Below, piece after piece: positions 57,029-64,000 of a stretch of DNA of 64,000 nt. The notes beneath the pieces were generated by a model. The model saw nothing but the letters and a program-made list of their open reading frames with translations. It did not search any database and was not told where the DNA came from. The DNA comes from Ulvibacterium sp965228935 (GTDB taxonomy: Bacteria; Bacteroidota; Bacteroidia; Flavobacteriales; Flavobacteriaceae). The position numbers and the translations under genes are program-made. The stretch's first letter is position 1. Every line of letters begins with the position of its first letter. Where the stretch lies: NCBI RefSeq assembly GCF_965228935.1, contig NZ_OZ245846.1:5022001-5086000 (forward strand). The letters run 5' to 3'.

Positions 57029-58387
57029 TTAATTATTCGCCCATCCACTACGGGAGATATCCGCAATCTTACTTGGTGTTTCCAAAACAGCTCCCAGTTT
57101 AATTAGGGAATCCTGTAGTTTTGGGATGTCTATATGCTTGGGTTCTTGGTCGGAATTCAAAGAAAGTACCGCGGCAATACCGGCGGCCTGCCCCATACTC
57201 ATGGTCTGGGCCATAGAACGACAGGATGCATGGGCATCATGTGTGGCGGAAAAGCATCGACCCACCACCCAGGCATTTGTACTTTCTTTTGGAACAATGG
57301 TACCATACGGGACACCATAAGTTCCCCCATTGGGAACATATTGCCAAAAGGTCTCCGATTTGCCGTCATCGGACTTGCGGTGGTCCTCAATAGGTGCACC
57401 ACAGAGAAAAATCTGGTCATCAAAAATTTTCGCGGACATACAATCCGCTTTGGTCAATCGGTATTCACCATAGACACGTCGGGTTTCCCGAACACCAATT
57501 TGATGGGAAAGTCCTATTATTTTAGCATTTTCATAGCCCGGAACCTCGGCCCTAAAGAAATCCTCAAAAATAAAGGCTTGCTTGCGCCCCTCGATTTCCG
57601 CTTGGGTAATGCCTTCCACATCCAAAGGATTAAGGTCAACCACTTTTACGGCAACGGTGGATATGCATTTGGGTTGGCACATTTCATGAGCGGATCCCTC
57701 CTTTCGAGGCAGGGGATACGACCCTTTTTCATATGCGGTCGCCATTTTTTCCTTGAGCATTTTCTTGCCCCCCGCTGCTTCATAGACCTCATGTTCCACA
57801 TTAGACATGCGAAAGGTGGTCGTCATACTTTGGGCAGGTTCCTTTTCTCCAGCAAGTTCATAAGGAATACCGGCCCAATGGCAGTAATCCGCATCACCCG
57901 AAGCATCGATTACACGTCTTGCACTTATGGAAAAAAAGCCCATTCCCTTATGGAAAAAGATGCAGGTAGACATCTCCCCTATACTTTCTACGGCCACCAA
58001 GGTAGAATGATAAAAGACTTCCACACCACTTTTTACAAACATAATGTCCCAAACTTGTTTTAGTTTTTCAGGGTTATAATTAACCCCTGTTCCGGCCCCA
58101 TACGTATTGGGCCTAAGAAACACATTTCCTGATGTATTCAAGGTATCCACTATTTTATCCGGTATCCCTCCGACAATTTTTTTTGGGGTATCGGACGGGG
58201 TAAAAAAACCGTAAAACGTATCGAGCATTTGTGTGGAGGTACCCCCGGGAAACCCGTAACGCTCTACTAGGGTTACTTTATATTTTCCTCGGGAGGCGGC
58301 GATTGCCGCCGTAGATCCGGCACTTCCACTCCCGATAATAAGTATATCCGTTTTATAGTTTTTAGTGATTTTTGAGGTAAAGTGCAT
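57029..58387 (-). CDS. FAD-dependent oxidoreductase (FAD_oxidored family)
   Basis: A 452-aa flavoprotein of PF12831 type. FAD motif: DILIIGSGSAGSTAAIAASRGKYKVTLVERYGFPGGTSTQ. Middle: RRVIDASGDADYCHWAGIPYE. C-terminal FAD tail: TNAWVVGRCFSATHDAHASCRSMAQTMSMGQAAGIAAVLS. It is cytosolic with no signal. Family members oxidise or reduce carbon skeletons of sugars and cofactors, often with unknown partners. It is 4 bp from the SIS-domain gene and 5 bp from the phosphotriesterase gene, so it is firmly in the operon. Confidence 0.9.
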   Translation of the reverse strand: MHFTSKITKNYKTDILIIGSGSAGSTAAIAASRGKYKVTLVERYGFPGGTSTQMLDTFYGFFTPSDTPKKIVGGIPDKIVDTLNTSGNVFLRPNTYGAGTGVNYNPEKLKQVWDIMFVKSGVEVFYHSTLVAVESIGEMSTCIFFHKGMGFFSISARRVIDASGDADYCHWAGIPYELAGEKEPAQSMTTTFRMSNVEHEVYEAAGGKKMLKEKMATAYEKGSYPLPRKEGSAHEMCQPKCISTVAVKVVDLNPLDVEGITQAEIEGRKQAFIFEDFFRAEVPGYENAKIIGLSHQIGVRETRRVYGEYRLTKADCMSAKIFDDQIFLCGAPIEDHRKSDDGKSETFWQYVPNGGTYGVPYGTIVPKESTNAWVVGRCFSATHDAHASCRSMAQTMSMGQAAGIAAVLSLNSDQEPKHIDIPKLQDSLIKLGAVLETPSKIADISRSGWANN

Positions 58388-58391
58388 ACGA

Positions 58392-59177
58392 TTAGTTTTG
58401 AGGCCCTACATTTTCATACAATTTTGCCATTAAATGGGCATGCTCGTCATAGGCCGATTCGAATAGTTCCATTGCCCGTTTTTCCCCGATTATTTTCCCG
58501 CTACTCAAGACCTTTGGCGATTTCCCATTTTTATGGAGGATATTGGCTACTTCCGCCTTGACCGAGTTTATAATCAAAACTCCACCCAAAGTAGAACCGG
58601 GTGCCACGGGGGAATCGAGCCCATCTAGATAGATCATAGCATCACCTAGAGGAGCCCCGGTATCCAGAACATAATCGGCAAAATCGGTCAACTTTTTTCC
58701 ATCGGCTTTTTTCGAAGTGCTGCCCTCCAAGTGAAGGCTACTTACCAAGGCCACTACCTTGATTTTTCGTTTTTGGAATTCCTCGGCCATTTCTATGGGA
58801 ACCACATTGCAACCGCTGGATGAGATAACGAGTGCCGTATCCATTGGGCTGGTATCAAAGTTTCGAAGGATTCGTGCCGCAAGTCCCGGAACATTTTCAA
58901 GGAACATGGCCTGTCTTTGTCCGTTGGCACCCACCACCAGATTATGAAAGGAGAGGGACAACTCCACTATAGGATTAAAACCTGGGAAAGATCCATAACG
59001 CGGCCACATTTCCTCCACCATTATTCGGCTATGCCCCGATCCGAACAAGTGTACCATTCTACCATTTAAAATGGACTTGGCAAAGAGTTGCGCCACTTCT
59101 TGAATTACGGACTCCTGTCTTTCTATCGTGGAAATGATATCCCTTCCTTTTTCCAAATACTGTTTTGTAACGCTCAT
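58392..59177 (-). CDS. SIS-domain sugar isomerase-like protein (UPF0309 type)
   Basis: A 261-aa SIS-domain protein. Phosphosugar-site motifs: RMVHLFGSGHSRIMVEEMW and DTALVISSSGCNVVPIEMAEEFQKRKIKVVALVSS, where Ser-rich loops hold the phosphate. Later: DYVLDTGAPLGDAMIYLDGLDSPVAPGSTLGGVLIINSVKAEV. It resembles UPF0309 proteins and probably isomerises or de-aminates a phosphosugar, or binds it as a ligand. It is encoded directly after the ROK kinase gene, which could supply the 6-phosphorylated substrate. Confidence 0.87.
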   Translation of the reverse strand: MSVTKQYLEKGRDIISTIERQESVIQEVAQLFAKSILNGRMVHLFGSGHSRIMVEEMWPRYGSFPGFNPIVELSLSFHNLVVGANGQRQAMFLENVPGLAARILRNFDTSPMDTALVISSSGCNVVPIEMAEEFQKRKIKVVALVSSLHLEGSTSKKADGKKLTDFADYVLDTGAPLGDAMIYLDGLDSPVAPGSTLGGVLIINSVKAEVANILHKNGKSPKVLSSGKIIGEKRAMELFESAYDEHAHLMAKLYENVGPQN

Positions 59178-59188
59178 TTATCTCTTGA

Positions 59189-60100
59189 TTAACTATTGTT
59201 TTTTCTGGCAAAAAAGGCCGCCCCAATGGCACCGGCGAAACTACCATGCCTCGCTGCCTCTAATTTTATCTTATGTCCTTTCGGCCGCCATTCATAGCGG
59301 GTCATGAAATCCCGTAAGGGTTCCATCAATACGTCTTTGGCACCTGCCGTTATGCCTCCTCCCAAAACGATCAGCTCCGGGGAAAGTATATTGGTCAGAG
59401 AAGCCAGTGCCACCGCCAATTTTTGAACGGATTCCAACCACCATCCCGTAGCGCTTTCTTCCCCGTTTTTATAGGCATCCACCAGTTCGCGGACACTTCT
59501 GTATCGTCCCTGGGTCCTTTCGGAAACTGAAAAGTTACCAACAGCATGCTCCAAACTCCCTGGCATATTGGTCATGGTGGGGGCGCCATCATAGGCAACC
59601 GTCATATGGCCCACATGGCCTGCCCGCTGTAGGTTTCCCTGATACAATTTCCCATTGATAATAATGCCTCCACCAACACCGGTGCCCAGAGTAAGCATCA
59701 GCATATGTTGTATTCCCTGTCCCCTATAGAAGGATTCATATTCGGCCAGACAGGCCGAATGCCCATCGTTGATGATTTTGATGTCCCGCTGTAATTCTTC
59801 GGACCAATTAAAATTCTCTATGCCCTGTAGGCGTTCGGGCATGTGGAGTATCATCTGGTTTTTTTTGTCGACCAGACCGGGAGCCGAGATCGCACATTGC
59901 AGCAATCCGTCATCCTTTCCAGCATATCGGTGGGTCTTTTCTGCAATTTGTGCAATTATTTTTTTCTTCCAAAGTTCTGCGTCCATAGAATCATCCTCGG
60001 TCAAAACCTCATCTTGATCCAAGATTTCACCTTCCCCATTGAGGACAACGGTCTTAATTTTTGTCCCTCCAATATCGATACCCAAATAGTGCGTTGTCAT
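59189..60100 (-). CDS. ROK-family sugar kinase lacking the zinc motif
   Basis: A 303-aa actin-fold kinase. ATP phosphate-1 motif: YLGIDIGGTKIKTVVL. Catalytic Asp region: IKIINDGHSACLAEYESFYRGQ. Phosphate-2: MLTLGTGVGGGIIING. The C-terminal adenosine motif is VLGGGITAG. The ROK signature is altered: GExGH reads GHVGHM, and the CxCGxxGCxE zinc knot is replaced by TNMPGSLEHAVGN with no Cys. Its start overlaps the SDR stop (ATGA). It is predicted to phosphorylate a sugar or its oxidised derivative for the SIS protein; the altered motifs suggest an unusual substrate. Confidence 0.87.
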   Translation of the reverse strand: MTTHYLGIDIGGTKIKTVVLNGEGEILDQDEVLTEDDSMDAELWKKKIIAQIAEKTHRYAGKDDGLLQCAISAPGLVDKKNQMILHMPERLQGIENFNWSEELQRDIKIINDGHSACLAEYESFYRGQGIQHMLMLTLGTGVGGGIIINGKLYQGNLQRAGHVGHMTVAYDGAPTMTNMPGSLEHAVGNFSVSERTQGRYRSVRELVDAYKNGEESATGWWLESVQKLAVALASLTNILSPELIVLGGGITAGAKDVLMEPLRDFMTRYEWRPKGHKIKLEAARHGSFAGAIGAAFFARKNNS

Positions 60101-60897
60101 TTCTCCAAAGACGAATTGTATTGTCCCTCACTAATAATCCAACCCCCATCGACGGACAAAACCTGTCCGGTAATGAATTTGGAGTTTGGATGCAGGAACA
60201 TTAACACGGCATTATTGATATCCTCGGATGCTCCTGCACGTCCTCCATCCAATGGTTGCTTTGTCTTCAGAAATTCCAATATCTCCTTATCCTCTGCGGC
60301 CCGTTTCGCCATGGGGGTAATGAATAGGCTCGGCGCAATAACATTAACGCGGATGTTGTGCCGGGCATAGTAGGAGGCAATGGATTTTGAAAAACCGATA
60401 ATGGCCGATTTAGCCGCGGCGTAGGCATGGGTAACGAAATACTTTGGAGATGGGGAAAAACCTAATACAGATCCCATATTCAAAATAGCCCCTTCTTTTT
60501 TGTGTTCAAGAAAATACTGAATTACGGCCTGGTTGGAAAGCATCAAGGAGGTCAGGTTAAGTTCCAAGGTCTTGTTCCAACCGTCCAGGGTCATTTGGTC
60601 CAAAGGACCATCACCCCATTTACGGCCGCTTCCCCCAGCTACGTGGAATAGTCCGGTAATATTTCCAAAAGCGTTATGGGCCATTTGTATTGCAGTTTTT
60701 ATGGTTTCAGGGGCCGCGGCATCCCCACTCAATGAAAGACTGCCATGCCCCAAGGTTCTCTCCGCTTTTTTGCAATTATCTGGATTTCTTCCGACAACGA
60801 GAACATTCGCGCCATTGGCTTTCAATGCCTTGGCCGCGGTAAGACCCATTCCGGTAGTGCCGCCCATAACGATATATGAGGTGTTCCTAAAGTCCAT
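60097..60897 (-). CDS. SDR-family oxidoreductase
   Basis: A 266-aa classical short-chain dehydrogenase. Cofactor motif: YIVMGGTTGMGLTAAKALKANG, with VGRNPDNCKK suggesting NADP. NAG-type motif: LFHVAGGSGRKWGDG. Catalytic Tyr-Lys: THAYAAAKSAIIGFSKS, with Ser in NMGSVLGFS. C-terminal VLSVDGGWIIS. It is cytosolic and interconverts an alcohol and ketone, probably the keto-sugar or polyol of this pathway. It lies between the gluconate-2-dehydrogenase-like small subunit and the ROK kinase. Confidence 0.92.
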   Translation of the reverse strand: MDFRNTSYIVMGGTTGMGLTAAKALKANGANVLVVGRNPDNCKKAERTLGHGSLSLSGDAAAPETIKTAIQMAHNAFGNITGLFHVAGGSGRKWGDGPLDQMTLDGWNKTLELNLTSLMLSNQAVIQYFLEHKKEGAILNMGSVLGFSPSPKYFVTHAYAAAKSAIIGFSKSIASYYARHNIRVNVIAPSLFITPMAKRAAEDKEILEFLKTKQPLDGGRAGASEDINNAVLMFLHPNSKFITGQVLSVDGGWIISEGQYNSSLEK

Positions 60898-60902
60898 AAT
60901 TA

Positions 60903-61478
60903 TTAGGTTGCCCAGGGTTTATCATCCCGATCGTAAGGCATGCAGGCCTCAAATTTTCCAGGAAGCGGAAGGTAATTTCTAGCTTGGGTCATTCCAATTT
61001 CCGAAGAGAAGTATCCGGAAATGGTCAAACCCTTTAAAAGGTCAAAATAATGGGGCTTTGATTCTTCTTCATTTTCCCTTTTCAGATTATACGTCAACGC
61101 CTCGTCCTGTACCACCTCCAATAGCTTCAATTTTTGGGAGGGATCGGCCTGAACAAAAGAACATGAGAAAGTTTTTGCCGCTCTCGAATCCAATTCGTTA
61201 ATCCCGTCCAGGAAGATAGTTTGTTCTTCCTGGGGCATACAATCCTCATACATGAGCAACATATATTCTCCAATCTTAGCGGCCCTAGCTCCTGGGGAGG
61301 ATGCCGTATCCGGAATAATGGTATTCCCCAATTCATCCAGCAAGGGAATATCGGCATCGGTCAGGGCGGTACGTAGAGTTGGCCTGTACTCGCAACCCTG
61401 CAATAGGCCTGCTGCCGGGAGTAAAAGCGTACCCCCGCTCCCTAGGGCCATTCGATTGATAAAAGTTTTGCGTAGCAT
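60903..61478 (-). CDS. Gluconate 2-dehydrogenase subunit 3-like protein
   Basis: 191 aa with a Tat/lipoprotein-like leader (KTFINRMALGSGGTLLLPAAGLLQGC). The body matches the gluconate-2-dehydrogenase small subunit family (PF13618): DADIPLLDELGNTIIPDTASSPGARAAKIGEYMLLMYEDC and HYFDLLKGLTISGYFSSEIGMTQARNYLPLPGKFEACMPY. These subunits escort GMC-type flavoprotein dehydrogenases to the periplasm. The GMC gene is 9 bp upstream, so the two form one enzyme complex. A third, cytochrome c subunit is not encoded in the window. Confidence 0.9.
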   Translation of the reverse strand: MLRKTFINRMALGSGGTLLLPAAGLLQGCEYRPTLRTALTDADIPLLDELGNTIIPDTASSPGARAAKIGEYMLLMYEDCMPQEEQTIFLDGINELDSRAAKTFSCSFVQADPSQKLKLLEVVQDEALTYNLKRENEEESKPHYFDLLKGLTISGYFSSEIGMTQARNYLPLPGKFEACMPYDRDDKPWAT

Positions 61479-61487
61479 TAGTATCGC

Positions 61488-63185
61488 TTAGAGGTTCATT
61501 TTTTTTAATTCGCTCACTGCAAAATCCACAGCTCGGGCCGTCAAGGCCATATAGGTCAATGATGGATTTTGACAGGCGCTTGAGGTCATACAGGCACCAT
61601 CCGTTACAAAAACGTTTTTGGCACCCCAGACTTGATTGTTTCCATTGAGCACAGAGGTTTTCGGGTCACGGCCCATTCGGGCAGTTCCCATTTCGTGAAT
61701 GTTCAGGCCTATATTCCGTACCTGTTTCTTATCCTCTATATTCTTAAAGTTCAACGAATCCAGCATTTCCATTGCCGTATTGACCATATCCCTGGTCATA
61801 GCGGTCTCGTTCTCCTTGTATTCCGCATCGATGTTCAATAAAGGCATACCCCATTCATCGGTTTTGTCCTTACTTAAGGTTATCCTGTTTTCGTGATAGG
61901 GGAGGCATTCGCCCATGCCGTTAAAACCAAATTTCCAGGGGCCCAACCGAGTCAAGTCGGTCTTTAGGGTTTCGCCAATAACCGTTTTGCTCAGCTCGCT
62001 CTGCGCGGATCGTGAACCTCCTGCGGCATAGGCATAGCCCCGTTTGAAATCTTTCTGTTTGTCCTTACCAAAATTTCTAAACCTAGCTAGATAGGTTCCG
62101 GTCGGTCGTCTTCCGGAATAATATTTATCCTTGAAACCGTCATATTCTCCCTGTACTTTACAGTTATAGTTATGATCCATCAAATTGTGGCCCAGTTCGC
62201 CGGAATCGTTGCCCATTCCATCCGGAAAACGTGATGAAACGGAATTCATCAGCAAAAGGGTAGAGTTTAAGGTAGAACCGTTTACAAAGATAATCTTGGC
62301 AAAATATTCGATGTTTTCCTTGGTATTGGCATCTACAATGCGCACGCCGGTGGCCTTCCCCGAAGTTTCATCGTAAATTATGGATCGTGCCACGGAAAAA
62401 GGTCGGATGGTCAAGTTCCCCGTTTTTTCCGCCGCTGGAAGTGTAGCGGAGTTGCTGCTGAAGTAGCCACCAAACGGACAACCCCGATTACATAGGCTAC
62501 GATACTGGCAGGGGCCTCTTCCGTTATGCTTGGTGGTGAGATTAGCGGTTCTTGAAATTACAAGGTGGCGGTCGTCATACTGTTTTGCCAATTGTTCCTT
62601 CACATGTTTTTCAAGACAGTTCATTTCCATGGGCGGTAGAAATTCACCATCCGGAATGACCGAAAGCCCATCCCTGTTCCCACTTATGCCCACAAATCTT
62701 TCTACATAGCTATACCATGGAGCGATGTCCTCGTACCGTATGGGCCAATCGATTGCAATACCTTCCTTGGCGTTGGCCTCAAAATCGAGATCGCTCCAAC
62801 GTTGGGTCCATCGCGCCCAAAGTAAGGATTTACCGCCCACCTGATATCCCCGTATCCAGTCGAAAGGTTTCGTCTGTTCATAGGGATGTTCGGTATCCTT
62901 GACAAAAAAATGTTCCGTAGCTTCGCTAAAGGCATAACAACGACTCACTACAGGGTTTTCATCCTTTATCTTTTGAGGAATGGCCCCTCGATGTTTAAAC
63001 TCCCATGGATGCATGCTTGCCGTAGGATAATCATTTATATGCCTTACCATTCGGCCGCGTTCCAACACCAGGGTTTTCAATCCTTTTTCACAGAGTTCCT
63101 TTGCTGCCCAGCCACCGCTTATTCCCGATCCAATAACTATGGCGTCATAGGTATTTTTGGCAATTGCCTTTCCGTTGATGTACAT
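61488..63185 (-). CDS. GMC-family oxidoreductase (periplasmic sugar dehydrogenase type)
   Basis: A 565-aa flavoprotein. FAD motif: DAIVIGSGISGGWAAKELCEKGLKTLVLERG. Middle: WARWTQRWSDLDFEANAKEGIAIDWPIRYEDIAPWYSYVE and CQYRSLCNRGCPFGGYFSS. The active site C-terminus shows His in NIHEMGTARMG and Asn in CQNPSLTYMALTARAVDFAV. It lacks its own signal and presumably rides with the subunit-3 leader. It is of the gluconate 2-dehydrogenase / glucoside 3-dehydrogenase type, oxidising a secondary sugar hydroxyl. Together with Gfo/Idh proteins and DUF1080 it points to 3-keto-sugar chemistry. Confidence 0.92.
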   Translation of the reverse strand: MYINGKAIAKNTYDAIVIGSGISGGWAAKELCEKGLKTLVLERGRMVRHINDYPTASMHPWEFKHRGAIPQKIKDENPVVSRCYAFSEATEHFFVKDTEHPYEQTKPFDWIRGYQVGGKSLLWARWTQRWSDLDFEANAKEGIAIDWPIRYEDIAPWYSYVERFVGISGNRDGLSVIPDGEFLPPMEMNCLEKHVKEQLAKQYDDRHLVISRTANLTTKHNGRGPCQYRSLCNRGCPFGGYFSSNSATLPAAEKTGNLTIRPFSVARSIIYDETSGKATGVRIVDANTKENIEYFAKIIFVNGSTLNSTLLLMNSVSSRFPDGMGNDSGELGHNLMDHNYNCKVQGEYDGFKDKYYSGRRPTGTYLARFRNFGKDKQKDFKRGYAYAAGGSRSAQSELSKTVIGETLKTDLTRLGPWKFGFNGMGECLPYHENRITLSKDKTDEWGMPLLNIDAEYKENETAMTRDMVNTAMEMLDSLNFKNIEDKKQVRNIGLNIHEMGTARMGRDPKTSVLNGNNQVWGAKNVFVTDGACMTSSACQNPSLTYMALTARAVDFAVSELKKMNL

Positions 63186-63190
63186 ATTCT

Positions 63191-63220
63191 GTTAGATGTT
63201 AGACATGAGACGTTAGATGC
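63191..63220. repeat. Short tandem GTTAGATG-like repeats
   Basis: GTTAGATG, TTAGACATG and GTTAGATG follow one another between the GMC and Gfo/Idh genes. Such motifs are common filler in flavobacterial intergenic DNA. They are unlikely to separate the operon. Confidence 0.4.
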
Positions 63221-63239
63221 AAGACTATAGAATGAAAAG

Positions 63240-64000
63240 CTAGGCCAGGGTCACTTTTCTGGAAACTTTCCCTGTTTTTTTGTGCTTTAAAATGACCGTG
63301 ACATCCCCGTTCGGTAAAATTTCCTCCTTGATCAGATAGTGGTCATCATCGTAAGATTCCCAATTTTTTTGATGCTCTTCCGGTTCATCCCCACGCCAAT
63401 CCTCCAAAATTACAGGTTCCCATGTTTTGCTATCGGCCGACTTAAAAGCGGCATCCAAGATAGCGTTGACTACGTAGCCGTCATAGAAGGTTTCCAAGGA
63501 GTCGCGATTTTCCTCTATGGCGGTGAACATATCCGTAAACATGTGCGGGTATCCCAATTCATGGGCCTCGTCACCGACCGGAAACAACCAGCCTGCATTC
63601 GATTCCGCTTTTTCGGCCACATAACCATCACCACCTTTTCCCGTAGTGAACATTTCAAATCCCGTTCTCAAAAAGCTATTGACCCAAATGGTACCTTCGG
63701 TGCCCATGACCTCGTCCCGTAAGTCCATTCCGCCCCTGAACGTCCAACTTACCTCGAACTGCCCAATGGCCCCGTTCGCATATTTTACCAGTCCTATGGC
63801 ATGATCCTCGGCATCTATGGGATGTACTTGGGTGTCTGCCCAGCACATGACCTCGATCGGTTTTATGTTCTTCCCGATAAAGTTTCGACTTATTTCCACA
63901 CAGTGGCAACCTAGGTCGATAATGGCCCCTCCGCCGGATTTTTCCTTGTCCCAAAACCAATCGCTATGGGGACCTGGATGGGCTTCGCGGGATTTTGTCC
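63240..64000 (-). CDS. Gfo/Idh/MocA-family oxidoreductase, 5' end beyond the window
   Basis: The frame is open to the window edge: upstream of the GTG at 63899 it continues EAHPGPHSDWFWDKEKSGGG then AIIDLGCHCVEISRNFIG, the conserved core of Gfo/Idh proteins (GGGxxxDxGxH with the catalytic His). The gene is therefore truncated at its 5' end by the window, and the Rossmann domain is not seen. The visible 253 residues include the C-terminal substrate domain (VKYANGAIGQFEVSWTFRGGMDLRDEVMGTEGTIWVN). It is an NAD(P)-dependent sugar oxidoreductase, first seen gene of the operon. Confidence 0.9.
   Translation of the reverse strand, partial: TKSREAHPGPHSDWFWDKEKSGGGAIIDLGCHCVEISRNFIGKNIKPIEVMCWADTQVHPIDAEDHAIGLVKYANGAIGQFEVSWTFRGGMDLRDEVMGTEGTIWVNSFLRTGFEMFTTGKGGDGYVAEKAESNAGWLFPVGDEAHELGYPHMFTDMFTAIEENRDSLETFYDGYVVNAILDAAFKSADSKTWEPVILEDWRGDEPEEHQKNWESYDDDHYLIKEEILPNGDVTVILKHKKTGKVSRKVTLA

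Noticed and set aside
57134..58063. 309-codon plus-strand frame opposite the FAD oxidoreductase gene
   Set aside because: Antisense shadow; the minus frame has complete FAD-binding motifs.
63191..63220. GTTAGATG repeats considered as a CRISPR-like or tandem array
   Set aside because: Only three degenerate 8-9 nt units with no spacers of constant length.

Overview
The window reads as chromosomal DNA of a member of the Flavobacteriaceae (Bacteroidota), probably a marine, pigmented species. The indications are a type IX secretion (T9SS) sorting domain on a secreted protein, Bacteroidota-style promoter elements (TTTG / TAnnTTTG) with few Shine-Dalgarno sites, LytTR signalling, a CrtI/CrtB/CrtZ/CrtD/CruF/CrtA carotenoid set of the myxol/saproxanthin type, and many genes typical of this family (SurA-like PPIases next to MoxR, YceI, alginate-export porin, DUF1080). 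Genus and species cannot be fixed from the sequence. One tRNA (Leu, GAG) is present. There is no rRNA, CRISPR array, prophage or classical insertion sequence.

Layout. 1-6.2 kb: an accessory stretch of unrelated single genes (two beta-lactamase-fold serine hydrolases, an unknown protein, an NTF2-like and a VOC protein, a formylglycine-generating-enzyme-like protein), separated by short quasi-palindromic, cassette-like repeats. 6.3-9.2 kb: a flavodoxin-fold reductase, a small membrane protein and an AraC/TPR regulator. 9.4-10.1 kb: a DUF559 nuclease bracketed by a repeated palindrome. 10.1-17.8 kb: a five-gene nitric-oxide sensing unit (receiver, H-NOX, PAS histidine kinase, Hpt, LytTR regulator), plus a DUF4114/T9SS surface protein and a 36-residue hydrophobic peptide. 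Three of its promoters carry the same 32-bp operator-like site. 17.9-23.7 kb: a secreted DUF1501 / PSCyt1-DUF1549-DUF1553 pair, tRNA-Leu and a DUF1080 protein. 23.9-31.6 kb: a CarH-type B12 photoreceptor followed by crtI-crtB-crtZ-crtD-cruF, and convergently a crtA-type 2-hydroxylase with two TlpA thioredoxins. 31.6-38.2 kb: housekeeping genes (aconitase, methyltransferase, MoxR ATPase, two periplasmic PPIases). 38.3-40.7 kb: small SRPBCC proteins and a class-A-like serine hydrolase. 41-44.1 kb: a cNMP-domain histidine kinase coupled to a response regulator/thioredoxin-reductase-like fusion. 44.1-52.5 kb: outer-membrane porin, DMT transporter, YceI, amidohydrolase, isochorismatase-like hydrolase and pirin, with a divergent sigma-54 activator and a good -24/-12 promoter in front of pirin. 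52.6-55.2 kb: a small membrane protein, a saccharopine-dehydrogenase-like protein and an alpha/beta hydrolase. 55.3-64 kb: a GntR/UTRA regulator convergent with an eight-gene minus-strand operon (Gfo/Idh, GMC oxidoreductase, gluconate-2-dehydrogenase subunit 3-like, SDR, ROK kinase, SIS, FAD oxidoreductase, phosphotriesterase-like) that looks like an oxidative sugar-derivative pathway and runs off the right edge.

The most original observation is the shared operator upstream of the H-NOX operon, the 36-aa peptide gene and the DUF4114/T9SS gene. It has the same 43-bp offset to a -7-like element in all three cases. This suggests a self-contained NO-to-cell-surface regulon driven by the LytTR protein encoded in the middle. 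The B12-photoreceptor/myxol unit, the redox-domain response regulator that lacks its CxxC, and the sigma-54 controlled pirin unit are the next most interesting.
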